A stretch of DNA of 64,000 nt, taken from the NCBI RefSeq assembly GCF_021028955.1, contig NZ_JAIWPE010000010.1, positions 1 through 64,000 of the forward strand, in the 5' to 3' direction. The translations under genes and the position numbers were made by a program. The stretch comes from Salipaludibacillus sp. CUR1 (GTDB lineage: Bacteria; Bacillota; Bacilli; Bacillales; Salisediminibacteriaceae). Shown here piece by piece: positions 26,811 through 36,166 of the stretch (positions are counted from its first letter, which is position 1; every line of letters begins with the position of its first letter). Under the pieces are notes generated by a model, which worked only from the letters and a program-made list of their open reading frames with translations, was not told where the DNA came from and did not search any database.

Positions 26811-27011
26811 TTATTTAGATTCTTCAAGAATACCTTTTAACTCTTCGACCGCTTTCTGTGAAAGCTTAACGTCTTCTATTAATAAATCTTTCAGTTCTTT
26901 GTCGACTGCAAGACCTTGCATCATGGACGACTTAGCTGCACAAGCAGACTTAATAGTCATAATTTCGTGAACTTCCAGTACTTCGTGAGTCGCATAATCT
27001 TTATTTGCCAC
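26811..27011 (-). CDS. small CotF-related spore coat protein (YraF/YraG-like)
   Basis: The 66-residue product is a helical fragment-sized relative of the CotF family: YATHEVLEVHEIMTIKSACAAKSSMMQGLAVDKELKDLLIEDVKLSQKAVEELKGIL. In Bacillus such short proteins are encoded beside a longer CotF-like protein, as here. GTG 27011 lies behind AAAGGAGGTG. Co-transcription with the next gene is very likely. Expression during sporulation is inferred; no sigma-E/K promoter was identified. Confidence 0.8.
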   Translation of the reverse strand: MANKDYATHEVLEVHEIMTIKSACAAKSSMMQGLAVDKELKDLLIEDVKLSQKAVEELKGILEESK

Positions 27012-27226
27012 GTGGACACCTCCTTTTAATTTATCGTATATCTGTCAGTACCACTTATTTTCCAAAACTAAAACTAAAATGGCCAAAAGAGTAAATATTA
27101 CCCAATTTGCTTATATGAGGTTTATTTATGTGCATGGCGGCACCAGTAACGCTTGACTGCCGCCTGTTTATCGTCTGCAGGGGATAAATTGAACTGTTCT
27201 ATAAGTTCTTCCGATCAAATGAGTCT

Positions 27227-27673
27227 GGGACAAAACTAAATTAAATCCAGGATAACCGAAGAATGAATTCACAATAGACCATAAGATGAGATAAGGTTCA
27301 TAAACGCACTCGCTTGCCGCAGGCATCTCTTCAGCTCCTCGGCAAAAATCGCCTGCGGGATCTTTAGGAGATGCTTTTCCTGCAGGCGTCTCGTGATTTT
27401 TGAACATCATCAATTTTTAGCTTTTTTGATTTAGGACAAAAGGCGGCGACGCCCGAGGGATTAAGCGCAGTCTGAAGATCCAATTCAACGAAGCTCCAAG
27501 CTGAGTTGAATTTAGCTGAAGACAAGCCCCTGGGCAAGCGTCCGCCTGGCGGACTGAAATCACTGCAATTACTATTTATCAGAGTCAATTTTTTATTAAG
27601 TGCAAAAGCGAAAAACCGAACAAAAATCATAAGATTTGTTCGGCTTTCTTTATGATTACTATTCTTTTGTCCC
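27227..27673. repeat. MITE-like element B (full-length copy)
   Basis: This 447-base element is bounded by GGGACAAAA and TTTTGTCCC. With flanking bases (27221-27679) the ends read GAGTCTGGGACAAAA and, in reverse, GAGGCAGGGACAAAA. Its left part matches element C in reverse orientation and its right part (from 27434) matches element A. It contains the AAACCGAACAAA/TTTGTTCGGCTTT hairpin near 27613-27648. No transposase is present. The 740-base space between the coat genes and gdhA is otherwise empty, apart from about 200 bases upstream with no visible gene. Confidence 0.85.
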
Positions 27674-27712
27674 TGCCTCTTATCTCCCCGTGCAGCCCTT
27701 CTTCCGCCGCCA

Positions 27713-27742
27713 AAAAAGACTGCCCGTGAAGGCAGTCTTTTT
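27713..27742 (-). terminator. terminator of gdhA
   Basis: AAAAAGACTGCC and GGCAGTCTTTTT form a perfect 12-base stem with an A/T tail, ten bases from the gdhA stop. Confidence 0.9.
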
Positions 27743-27751
27743 AAGGTTATA

Positions 27752-29161
<1,410 letters not shown>

Positions 29162-29235
29162 TTATTAAAAAACACCCCGATTTTCCGTATAATGTTAGAT
29201 TTTCTACTATTCAGTATTTTATAATTAAACAAATG

Positions 29236-29259
29236 ATCTAATCAATATCAAGAATAGAT
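29236..29259. promoter_or_regulatory. candidate LysR-type site between gdhA and the gltC-like gene
   Basis: ATCTA (29236-29240) and TAGAT (29255-29259) are exact inverted arms separated by 14 bases. A smaller dyad, TAGATTTTCTA, lies near 29205. Position between divergent genes and the presence of a LysR regulator support an operator role; the sequence is not a proven GltC box. Confidence 0.4.
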
Positions 29260-29303
29260 AATTTCAATGCCTTTTTGAGATGATATAAAAAAGGAGGCTC
29301 CAA

Positions 29304-30209
29304 ATGGAACTCAGACAGATGAAATATTTTATGGAAGTGGCCACAAGAGAACATATGACAGAAGCTGCCCACAACCTTCATGTCGCCCAGTCAGCTGTAA
29401 GCAGACAAATCGTTAATCTGGAAAATGAATTAGGGGTTGATCTGTTTATCCGGGAAGGGCGCAGGGTGAAATTAACCCCTATAGGCAAAATATTTCTTGA
29501 AAGAATCACTCATGCTATGAATGTGATTGATGATGCGACCCGGGAAGTTAAAGAGTATCTGGATCCCGAAAAAGGAACTGTACGTGTAGCTTTCCCTATC
29601 AGCCTGGCCGCTCATACACTGCCGACAGCTATTTCCTCTTTCAGGATGTATTATCCGGACGCTAAATTTCAGCTGAAACAAGGGCTGTATAACGATTTAA
29701 TCGACGGGGTAATTAACGGGGATTTCAATATGGCCTTAATCGGCCCAGTGCCTATGGAAGAGACAAAGGTAAAGCGCAAAATATTATTTACTGAAAATGT
29801 GGTCGCCCTTTTACCCATTCATCATCCTTTGGCAGACCGCTCTTCCCTGAGGCTTCGTGACTTAAAAGACGATCCCTTCGTCCTGCTCCCGGAAGGATTT
29901 GTTTTTAGAGATATTGTTATGAATGCCTGTAGAGAACTTGGATTTACGCCGCATGTAGCCTTCGAAGGAGACGATATAGACGCATTAAAAGGGCTCGTCG
30001 CAGCCGGACTGGGAGTGACGCTGATGCCTGAAGTAACGCTCGTTGACAGCCTTTCCCGGTCTACTGTAAAAATTCCGCTAATAGAACCTAACGTCACACG
30101 TACTGTCGGGGTTATTACACCTAATGAACGTGTCCTGCTGCCCACCGAAGAATTATTTTATAACTTTCTCCAAAAATTCTTCTCCCGCCTCACTGATTTT
30201 AAAGAATAA
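29304..30209 (+). CDS. gltC: LysR-family transcriptional regulator, GltC-like
   Basis: The 301-residue product has a LysR winged HTH at 1-60 (MELRQMKYFMEVATREHMTEAAHNLHVAQSAVSRQIVNLENELGVDLFIREGR), almost the GltC signature, and a periplasmic-binding-protein-like effector domain from about 90 to 295. In B. subtilis GltC activates glutamate synthase in response to 2-oxoglutarate and glutamate. Here the divergent neighbour is gdhA, so this regulator probably controls glutamate dehydrogenase; that is inferred from position. ATG follows AAAGGAGG. The gene symbol reflects similarity only. Confidence 0.85.
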   Translation: MELRQMKYFMEVATREHMTEAAHNLHVAQSAVSRQIVNLENELGVDLFIREGRRVKLTPIGKIFLERITHAMNVIDDATREVKEYLDPEKGTVRVAFPISLAAHTLPTAISSFRMYYPDAKFQLKQGLYNDLIDGVINGDFNMALIGPVPMEETKVKRKILFTENVVALLPIHHPLADRSSLRLRDLKDDPFVLLPEGFVFRDIVMNACRELGFTPHVAFEGDDIDALKGLVAAGLGVTLMPEVTLVDSLSRSTVKIPLIEPNVTRTVGVITPNERVLLPTEELFYNFLQKFFSRLTDFKE

Positions 30210-30211
30210 CA

Positions 30212-30241
30212 TTCGACAAAGGGGGTCAGACCCCTGTCGAA
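30212..30241. repeat. REP-like palindrome with extended arms
   Basis: TTCGACA and TGTCGAA flank GGGGTCAGACCCC, making a 30-base hairpin two bases after the regulator's stop codon. It may also end that transcript. Confidence 0.85.
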
Positions 30242-30343
30242 ATATGTTTATGCGTTTAGAAGCTGAAGGGACAGGTAATTTCCATAATGAACCCTGAAAT
30301 GCTATAAGTAAGGGGTTAATCTAATGATTGAGGAGAGAGTCTG

Positions 30344-31126
30344 ATGCCTTATTTCCAGTCTGACGGTGTCTCACTGTATTATGAATCGACAGGCGAGGGG
30401 CCTCCAATTATTTTTATTTGCCCGCCTGCCATGGGCGGCGCCACTTTTTTTGAGCAGCAGAAACAGCTGAAGAACCATTATCAGGTCATAACCTTTGACC
30501 CGAGAGGAAACGGAAAGAGCAGTGACGGTATAACCGGTGATTATACTATTTACGACTGGACGGAAGATGTTTTAGCTCTGGCAGATCATTTAAAACTTGA
30601 GAAAGTGATTACGTGCGGTTATTCGATGGGCGGCCTTCCCGCACAGGAATTTGCCATTTCTTACCCTGAACGGACGGCAGGCGTCATTTTAATCAGCAGT
30701 TTTTCAGAGGTTAGCACTTTTTCTTTATCGTCAAAAATTAAAGCCGGTGAAATGGTCGGGCATTCTGACCTTTTAGAATTATTAGCTGCCGGCTTGTCGA
30801 TCTCCCATACTGGTTTAGGGTCAAAAAAACATAAGAAGAAAATATTTAAATCTGTTAACTCATCCAATTCCCTTCTTACCAAAAAACTCTACCGGAATGG
30901 AAGATATTACAGATCCACTGAGCGCCTTTCCAGTATTCAGTGCCCGGTAGCTCTCATTTACGGGAATTTGGATTTCCTCATCTTACCTTACCAAAGGCTA
31001 TTTGAAAAACGGCTCGCTCATCCTGTAAGCATCAAAATAAAAGGCGTTGCCCATCAGGTGCCTACTCAGTCTGCTTATGAAGTAAACAGTGTAATCCGCA
31101 GCCTGAAAAACACCATGGCTCATTAA
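30344..31126 (+). CDS. alpha/beta hydrolase
   Basis: The 260-residue protein has the alpha/beta-hydrolase fold: MPYFQSDGVSLYYESTGEGPPIIFICP, FDPRGNGKSS, the nucleophile elbow CGYSMGGLPAQEF (Ser near residue 95), an acid residue probably in YGNLDFLILP, and His in KGVAHQVPTQSA near 245. The lid region (140-190) is short and basic. No signal peptide is present, so it is cytosolic. The substrate is unknown; relatives include esterases and haloperoxidase-like hydrolases. ATG lies behind GAGGAGAG. It is a single gene ending in a terminator. Confidence 0.88.
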   Translation: MPYFQSDGVSLYYESTGEGPPIIFICPPAMGGATFFEQQKQLKNHYQVITFDPRGNGKSSDGITGDYTIYDWTEDVLALADHLKLEKVITCGYSMGGLPAQEFAISYPERTAGVILISSFSEVSTFSLSSKIKAGEMVGHSDLLELLAAGLSISHTGLGSKKHKKKIFKSVNSSNSLLTKKLYRNGRYYRSTERLSSIQCPVALIYGNLDFLILPYQRLFEKRLAHPVSIKIKGVAHQVPTQSAYEVNSVIRSLKNTMAH

Positions 31127-31129
31127 CCA

Positions 31130-31167
31130 CCATATTTCTACAAATCTATGAAAATATGGTTTTTTTC
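31130..31167 (+). terminator. terminator of the hydrolase gene
   Basis: CCATATTT and AAATATGG form a stem followed by TTTTTTT, beginning four bases after the stop. Confidence 0.85.
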
Positions 31168-31174
31168 AAAAAAG

Positions 31175-31201
31175 GATTTAGTAAAAGCCTATGGTGGGAA
31201 C
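31175..31201 (+). promoter_or_regulatory. possible sigma-B promoter of the YflT-like gene
   Basis: GATTTA (31175-31180) and GGGAAC (31196-31201) are 15 bases apart, near the sigma-B pattern GTTTAA-N12-15-GGGWAW. The match is partial; the general stress nature of the downstream product is the main support. Confidence 0.25.
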
Positions 31202-31245
31202 CTCCTCTATATAGATGATTTATTATTTTTATAGGAGGTATAGAC

Positions 31246-31800
31246 ATGGAAAAAAAGATTATTGGCGGCGTATTTAAAGAACAGCAGGAAGCTGTAGATG
31301 TAATCGATCAGATGGAGAAAAACGGTTTTGACCGTAAAGACATTTCCGTTTTTGCTAAAGGCGATGACGCTGAAAAGGTTGACGATCATACAGATATCGA
31401 TGTCGCTGACAACGATGACAATAACCGGGGCAAAAATGCCGGAAAAGGTGTCGGAATCGGTGCAGGAACAGGTGCCGTGCTTGGCGGTGCTGCAGGTCTT
31501 GGCTTATTAGCCATCCCTGGTGCAGGCCCTATTATGGCTGCAGGTCCAATAGCAGCTGCAGTTGAAGGGGGCGTCATTGGCGCCGGCGGCGGCGGAATTG
31601 TTGGCGCGCTTACTGGTGCCGGGATTCCTGAGGAAGAAGCTAAGGAGTACGAAAAATATATTAATGACGGGCATATTGTTGTTCTTGTGGAAGCAAATGA
31701 AGACCAGCAGACAAATGTGTATTCCACGTTCAGAGACCACAATACTGTAAATTCCCATATGTATCCTGGGCATGATGACATGGATAAAGGCAGTGTGTAA
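31246..31800 (+). CDS. general stress protein 17M-like (YflT domain)
   Basis: The 184-residue product starts with the YflT/GSP17M domain (MEKKIIGGVFKEQQEAVDVIDQMEKNGFDRKDISVFAKG, 1-39). An acidic linker rich in Asp/Asn (40-65) leads into a Gly/Ala-rich hydrophobic segment (66-130, repeated GxGxGAG patterns, glycine-zipper-like), then IPEEEAKEYEKYINDGHIVVLVEAN. YflT-family proteins are general stress proteins in Bacillus, typically sigma-B controlled; their biochemical role is unknown. The glycine-zipper segment suggests membrane association. ATG lies behind ATAGGAGG. A strong terminator follows. Confidence 0.85.
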   Translation: MEKKIIGGVFKEQQEAVDVIDQMEKNGFDRKDISVFAKGDDAEKVDDHTDIDVADNDDNNRGKNAGKGVGIGAGTGAVLGGAAGLGLLAIPGAGPIMAAGPIAAAVEGGVIGAGGGGIVGALTGAGIPEEEAKEYEKYINDGHIVVLVEANEDQQTNVYSTFRDHNTVNSHMYPGHDDMDKGSV

Positions 31801-31839
31801 AAAATCAAGAGGCTTTTCAAAGCCCATTATATAAAGAAG

Positions 31840-31869
31840 AGGCCATCAGCTTTTGATGGCCTTTTTTTT
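31840..31869 (+). terminator. terminator of the YflT-like gene
   Basis: AGGCCATCA and TGATGGCCT form a nine-base stem followed by eight T. Confidence 0.92.
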
Positions 31870-31984
31870 ATGAATGAAATGATTGACAGGAGAACTGTGA
31901 TTTAATTTAAACTCCGGCTATCCTTCCGCCGGCATGCGCATTAGAAATTAATATCCCCAACCCTCCTAAGGACTGACCAAGTAA

Positions 31985-32030
31985 TAAAAAAAAGCTGCCC
32001 TTCACCATTGAGTGTTTTCAAGGACAGCCT
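31985..32030 (-). terminator. terminator of the M20 gene
   Basis: On the minus strand GGCTGTCCTT pairs with AAGGGCAGC (one G-T pair), followed by a run of T. It lies just beyond the stop at 32047. Confidence 0.75.
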
Positions 32031-32046
32031 GTTTCCACTGCGTATT

Positions 32047-33141
32047 TTAGTTGTTTTCCATCCTCTCTTTACTGCACGACTGCACGAAATCTGATATAAC
32101 GTGCTGATACTGTCTTACAGATTCTATATAAACCATTTCTTTCTCACCGTGCCAGTCGCCTCCAACCGGTCCGAACTCAACTGCAGCTCCTCCATACTTT
32201 GTAAAGAACTGGCCGTCATTCGATCCGTGCTGGCCATAAATATTTATAGTCTCCAGCTGTGTTTTGTTCTGCAAGGACTTAACCAGCCCCTCCACATAAG
32301 GATTATCTTCTTTCGTAGTTACCGGCCTGTTAGTAATATGAACGCTGACTTTCCCGTCTGTAGTGATCTCTTCAATCTGTTTGATAATTTCATCTGGTGA
32401 TTGCTCAGGCAAATAACGGATATCCAGTGACATGTGACACTTTTCCGGCACCTTATTGTAAACCGTGCCTCCATTTAATTTTGCCAGATTAATAGACGGT
32501 TTATTAAACATAGGCTGAGCCGTTTCCTGGGCAAAAGGCAGTTCGAGGATTCTTTCATAAAGATCCATTGCTTTAATAATCGCGTTTTTACCTTCCCAAG
32601 GCCGGCTGCCGTGAGCAGGCTTCCCGTTTATTTCAAAATCCAGCTGAACAACACCTTTTGACTGGATAGCAATACCGAGGTTGGTCGGTTCACCGCATAT
32701 AATGAAATCTCCTAAATATCCTTGCTCTGTCAGATATTTTGTGCCGTTGGCTCCTCCAGTTTCCTCGTCAGGAACGACCTGAAGCATTACGCGGCACGGA
32801 AGGTCAGTGTCTTTAAGCTCAATCATTGTTTCCATCATAGCGGCAGCGCCTGCTTTCATATCTACTGCGCCTCGTCCGTATAGTTTTCCGTCCAGCTCAA
32901 ATGGTCTGAACTGCTCTTCTTCCCCTTCAACGACATCGACATGAGCATTAAACACAATGGTGTTCTCGCCTTTCCCAATCTCTGAAACTAACATATGGTA
33001 ACCGTTATTTCTGAGACTTTTAACTTCCAGTCCCCGGTCTGCCAGCCATTTTTCACAATAATTTACCGCTTCATTTGCGCCGTCTTTAGTCGAACTGTCA
33101 ATTTTAATTAAGTCTTCTAATAAAGGGATCGGGTCACCCAT
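32047..33141 (-). CDS. M20 family metallopeptidase (ArgE/DapE-type deacylase)
   Basis: The 364-residue enzyme has the dinuclear zinc site of the M20 family: VFNAHVDVVEG (metal His), LYGRGAVDMKAGAAAMM (bridging Asp), PDEETGGANGTKYL (catalytic Glu and metal Glu), ICGEPTN, and a late His in the QHGSNDGQ/FGPVGGDWHGEKE region. The dimerisation domain lies at about 170-285. Such enzymes remove acyl groups from amino acids (acetylornithine, succinyl-diaminopimelate) or cleave dipeptides. The isolated context, away from arginine or lysine genes, leaves the substrate open. A second ATP-grasp enzyme lies upstream but a terminator separates the two. Confidence 0.88.
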   Translation of the reverse strand: MGDPIPLLEDLIKIDSSTKDGANEAVNYCEKWLADRGLEVKSLRNNGYHMLVSEIGKGENTIVFNAHVDVVEGEEEQFRPFELDGKLYGRGAVDMKAGAAAMMETMIELKDTDLPCRVMLQVVPDEETGGANGTKYLTEQGYLGDFIICGEPTNLGIAIQSKGVVQLDFEINGKPAHGSRPWEGKNAIIKAMDLYERILELPFAQETAQPMFNKPSINLAKLNGGTVYNKVPEKCHMSLDIRYLPEQSPDEIIKQIEEITTDGKVSVHITNRPVTTKEDNPYVEGLVKSLQNKTQLETINIYGQHGSNDGQFFTKYGGAAVEFGPVGGDWHGEKEMVYIESVRQYQHVISDFVQSCSKERMENN

Positions 33142-33281
33142 TTTTACCCTCCTAGCTGATATGATAGTATAATTTTAACTGTCTCAATTACTTTTACCGG
33201 GAAGCAAATAACATAAACATTCAAAGTTAGAAAGTTTAAGATGACTGACCAGTCAGGGCAATCCCGGGAATTTTCTTTAAC

Positions 33282-33313
33282 AAAAAAAGTTGTCCGGTTT
33301 ACCGCCGGACAAC
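33282..33313 (-). terminator. terminator of the second ATP-grasp gene
   Basis: GTTGTCCGG and CCGGACAAC form a perfect nine-base stem; on the minus strand it runs into TTTTTTT. It separates this gene from the downstream M20 gene. Confidence 0.9.
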
Positions 33314-33325
33314 CTAAGACACATT

Positions 33326-34378
33326 CTAAATATCAGAATAGTCGTGTCTTTTCTTCTCTTCATCGATGTGCACGACGACATCATGGCGGGCAAGCTCACA
33401 ATCCGGCTTCTCCACTAACCAGTCATCCTTCACTTCACGTCCGGCAATGAGGGCGATAATGGCTGCAGGGATATCAGCCCCTGCCTGATGAGAGAACGCA
33501 TAGCCTCCGCCAAAACGCGGGTTGATATCTATCACGTAGTAATCTTTTCCGTCAAAGTAAACGTCTGTATTAATATATCCTGCATGGCCCAGGTTTTCTC
33601 CCATTTTCCGGGCAATGTCGTTTAATTCCTGATCATGGACTGTAATACACCTGTCTACATCACCGGCTCTCATTTCAAGCTGTTTTCTCACGAAAGAAGC
33701 CATAAACCGGCCGTCTAAATCATTAAACAAATCCAGGCTGAATTTATCTCCTTCCACAACTTCCTGAATAATCACATTATCTTCAGGATTTTTATACGTG
33801 ACATCGTTTAGCGGCGTACCTTTAATCTGCTTTACAGCATTATTATAAGCGAGCTTCATTTCTTCATGGTCTTCTGCAATATCTACTCCGATTGAAGCTG
33901 AGCCGTTTCGAGGTTTAATAATTAATGGAAAGTTAACTTCTCCGTTTTCCAACGCTTTCTCAGCGTCCTCATACTTAATATAGGAATGGGGCGCTTTAAC
34001 GTCAAAGGCTCCCAGAAGTTCACGGTATTTCCCTTTGTCACGGACTTTATCAACCACATCAGGGTCAGGCACGAACATAGACACGCCTAATTCCTTAAAT
34101 TCCTCTTTATTATCAGCAAGTTTTGGCACTTCCCAGTCGTTAAGCGGAATAATGCAGTCTACTTTATGCTTTTGACAGATTTTTTTAATTGCTTCAATAT
34201 AATCAGAATCCGCCTGATGGGGAATGACGTAGCTTAAATCCCCCTGCTGAAGTGATGGAGCGTTATAATCAGGGTCCGCAGTGATTACATTACCTCCGAC
34301 TCCCATTCTTTTTAATGCTTCCTGAAAAAATCCTACAAAATCTATTCTTCTTGCGCTTGATGTTAATAAAATATTCAC
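33326..34378 (-). CDS. ATP-grasp domain protein, CarB-like
   Basis: The 350-residue protein has a pre-ATP Rossmann domain beginning MNILLTSSARRIDFVGFFQEAL (1-22) and ITADPDYNAPSLQQGD. The ATP-grasp domain (about 115-310) has PLIIKPRNGSASIGVDIAED as the glycine-rich loop, NVIIQEVVEGDKFSLDLFNDLDG, and the metal-site motif YYVIDINPRFGGGYAFSHQAGAD. The fold resembles the carbamoyl-phosphate synthetase large subunit. It ligates a carboxylate to an amine using ATP; the substrate is not identifiable. GTG 34378 lies behind AAGGAGGAA. It is unlike the ATP-grasp protein at 1407 in sequence and domain order, so the two are not duplicates. Confidence 0.85.
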   Translation of the reverse strand: MNILLTSSARRIDFVGFFQEALKRMGVGGNVITADPDYNAPSLQQGDLSYVIPHQADSDYIEAIKKICQKHKVDCIIPLNDWEVPKLADNKEEFKELGVSMFVPDPDVVDKVRDKGKYRELLGAFDVKAPHSYIKYEDAEKALENGEVNFPLIIKPRNGSASIGVDIAEDHEEMKLAYNNAVKQIKGTPLNDVTYKNPEDNVIIQEVVEGDKFSLDLFNDLDGRFMASFVRKQLEMRAGDVDRCITVHDQELNDIARKMGENLGHAGYINTDVYFDGKDYYVIDINPRFGGGYAFSHQAGADIPAAIIALIAGREVKDDWLVEKPDCELARHDVVVHIDEEKKRHDYSDI

Positions 34379-34654
34379 GGATGTTCCTCCTTGCGTCGAT
34401 TTATTTTTTCTGTTTCAAAAAACAGGTAATAATCATTTACCCGCAAATGTAGCCATCAATCCTTATATCCAATAATTAGAAATTTGTACTCAGGGAAAAT
34501 TATTCAGATGAATTTATTATGAAATATCTTTGTAATTAATTTGTTAATCCAACTCCTTATTAGGTCCTATTTAATAAATAACATATAAGTTTTTCAAATA
34601 TTATTAAGAAATTTCCAGAAAGCGACTGGCAAGGAGCACGTTTCACTAAAAACG
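34379..34654. other. intergenic region, no gene seen
   Basis: AT-rich DNA upstream of the minus-strand ATP-grasp gene. No small frame with a ribosome site was found. It presumably holds that gene's promoter. Confidence 0.35.
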
Positions 34655-34689
34655 AAAAAAAGGGCAGCCCAGGATAGGCCAGCCCTTTT
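34655..34689 (-). terminator. terminator of the peptide gene
   Basis: On the minus strand AAAGGGC pairs with GCCCTTT, followed by six more T. It lies 27 bases beyond the stop of the 36-residue peptide, supporting that gene as a real transcription unit. Confidence 0.75.
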
Positions 34690-34715
34690 CATGATCTGAT
34701 AAGCTCAATTTATTT

Positions 34716-34826
34716 TTATCCGTGCGTATATTCAGGAGGAGCCTGAGGGGTGACGTCCGCAGCCTGTGCCTGAACAGGGAAAGCAAACAACAAGGTAAAT
34801 GCAGCAATGAGAATGAGTTTCTTCAT
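34716..34826 (-). CDS. 36-residue secreted propeptide, candidate quorum-sensing pheromone precursor
   Basis: The minus strand encodes a 36-residue peptide from ATG 34826 behind AAGGAG. It begins MKKLILIAAFTLLFAFPVQA, a Sec signal peptide with basic start, hydrophobic core and an AQA cleavage site. Cleavage would release ADVTPQAPPEYTHG. This matches the size and layout of PapR/NprX/Phr precursors, whose C-terminal residues are the signal after export, trimming and re-import by oligopeptide permease. It is divergent from an HTH-TPR regulator, with a promoter-like TTGCGA (34947-34952) and TATAAT (34923-34928), spacer 18, on the minus strand, and a shared operator just upstream of that -35. It has its own terminator. 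Identity as a pheromone is inference; the gene and signal peptide are seen directly. Confidence 0.75.
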   Translation of the reverse strand: MKKLILIAAFTLLFAFPVQAQAADVTPQAPPEYTHG

Positions 34827-34957
34827 AATAATAACAACTCCTTAAAGATTTTAGACTATTATGACACATTACTTTTATCGCTGTATAGCTCTTCATAGTT
34901 AATTTTTAGAAAATTTTGGTTTATTATATTATACACGCTCTTTTTTTCGCAAAGGTT

Positions 34958-34973
34958 TATTAACATATTAATA
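34958..34973. promoter_or_regulatory. operator 1: shared 16-base near-palindrome between peptide and regulator genes
   Basis: TATTAACATATTAATA has six-base inverted arms (TATTAA/TTAATA) around CATA. Its exact reverse complement occurs at 35999-36014 upstream of the subtilisin genes. Here it ends five bases before the regulator's ribosome site and sits about 50 bases upstream of the predicted peptide transcription start, right for activating the peptide and repressing the regulator. Confidence 0.65.
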
Positions 34974-34993
34974 TTATTGGAGGTGTCAGCAGC

Positions 34994-35887
34994 TTGGACT
35001 ATACATTAGGTAAAAGAATTAAAGACTTGCGGGAGCATTTAAAGATTTCCCAGAAAGAACTGTGTGACGGCATTTGTACTCAAGGTCTTATCAGCAGGAT
35101 TGAAGGGGACACAGCTACCCCCACTGCCCCGTTGCTGCACCAGATCGCTATCCGTTTGGGAGTCGATTTAAATTATTTTTTTGATGATATATCCCGAAAT
35201 GGTATTCATTACGTCAAAGAAGCAATCAGCCATATGGATAAACACATCCGGGATCATAATTATGGAGAAGTAATGAAAACAATTCAATTTGAAAAAAAGA
35301 ATCCCCTCTTTAAAAAAAGGCACCTCCAGCAGTATCTCCTCTGGCGGGAGGGAATTTGTGTTTTTCATATGGAAGATGACAGCCAAAAGGCTCTTGCACT
35401 TCTGGATCGGGCCTTTCACCTGCGACTCGACAGCAATAAACATCCGATGACAGAAACTGAGATTGATATTCTCGCTTCCAAAGCCATCGTCTACAGCAAA
35501 ATAAACGAACTTGATTACGCTGCCGACATTTACCGTACATTATTGTCGCAGCTGGAGGCGCTCCCCCTGCTTAAAAAAAACCGCCTGATTATCCGGATTC
35601 TGTTCAATGCAAGCCGAAACGCTTATGACCGTAATAACTATATGGAGTCTCTGTTCTATGCAGATAAAGCTATTAAAATTTGTATTGAAGAAGGCCACCT
35701 TTATTTGTTAGGCCATCTTCTTTTCCAAAAAGGATGCTCTCTGTTTAAACATGACCCCTCTCAGAAAGAGAAAAGCCTCCGTCTTTTGAAGGAAGCCTTG
35801 TGGATATATGAGTTGAATCCCGTCCCTGAATTTATAAAAGATTTAAATGACGAAATACAGTTTATTGAAAACAGCGTTTTAAAATAA
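34994..35887 (+). CDS. HTH-TPR transcriptional regulator, RNPP/PlcR-like
   Basis: The 297-residue protein has an N-terminal XRE-type helix-turn-helix (about 4-62: LGKRIKDLREHLKISQKELCDGICTQGLISRIEGDTATPTAPLLHQIAIRLGVDLNYFF). A tetratricopeptide array follows (about 70-297), with helix pairs such as KALALLDRAFHL, KAIVYSKINELDYAADIYRTLL and SLFYADKAIKICIEEGHLYLLGHLLFQKGCSLF. Length and layout match PlcR/NprR-type RNPP regulators, whose TPRs bind short imported peptides. The start is TTG 34994, eight bases after GGAGGTG. The divergent 36-residue secreted peptide is the candidate ligand and the two downstream subtilisins are candidate targets. No Rap-type phosphatase features are apparent. Confidence 0.85.
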   Translation: MDYTLGKRIKDLREHLKISQKELCDGICTQGLISRIEGDTATPTAPLLHQIAIRLGVDLNYFFDDISRNGIHYVKEAISHMDKHIRDHNYGEVMKTIQFEKKNPLFKKRHLQQYLLWREGICVFHMEDDSQKALALLDRAFHLRLDSNKHPMTETEIDILASKAIVYSKINELDYAADIYRTLLSQLEALPLLKKNRLIIRILFNASRNAYDRNNYMESLFYADKAIKICIEEGHLYLLGHLLFQKGCSLFKHDPSQKEKSLRLLKEALWIYELNPVPEFIKDLNDEIQFIENSVLK

Positions 35888-35898
35888 CGACAGAGGAT

Positions 35899-35934
35899 AG
35901 CCAAAGCTGCCAAACGGGTGCTTTGGCTTTTTTA
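35899..35934 (+). terminator. terminator of the regulator gene
   Basis: AGCCAAAGC and GCTTTGGCT form a perfect nine-base stem followed by a T run, so the proteases need their own promoter. Confidence 0.9.
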
Positions 35935-35998
35935 TTTCAGCCCCCGTATATCAGGATTTTGATTTTACCCGAGCCTGTAAAATGCGAAAATTGACTAT

Positions 35999-36014
35999 TA
36001 TTAATATGTTAATA
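35999..36014. promoter_or_regulatory. operator 2 upstream of the subtilisin genes
   Basis: TATTAATATGTTAATA is the exact reverse complement of operator 1. Here it is part of a larger dyad, TGACTATTA (35992-36000) and TAATAGTCA (36010-36018). It lies about 150 bases upstream of the first protease start, with no clear sigma-A hexamers visible, which would fit an activator-dependent promoter. Confidence 0.65.
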
Positions 36015-36166
36015 GTCAGTTATGAAAACAGCCTGTAAGTGGCCGCTGGCTCCTCCAAATCATTTATAAACCGGCAGTTCGCTCTTTTACAAGGTTAGAT
36101 ATTACGGAAAATTTGGACTATTATGTAAATCTACCAAAAACTAATAAATTAAAGGAGGATACAAGA

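Noticed and set aside
33326-34378. Second ATP-grasp gene as a duplicate of the one at 1407
   Set aside because: The order and sequence of motifs differ throughout; they share only the fold.
32047-34378. Ligase-peptidase operon of the ATP-grasp and M20 genes
   Set aside because: A perfect hairpin with T run (33282-33313) separates them, so joint transcription is not supported, although a functional link cannot be excluded.
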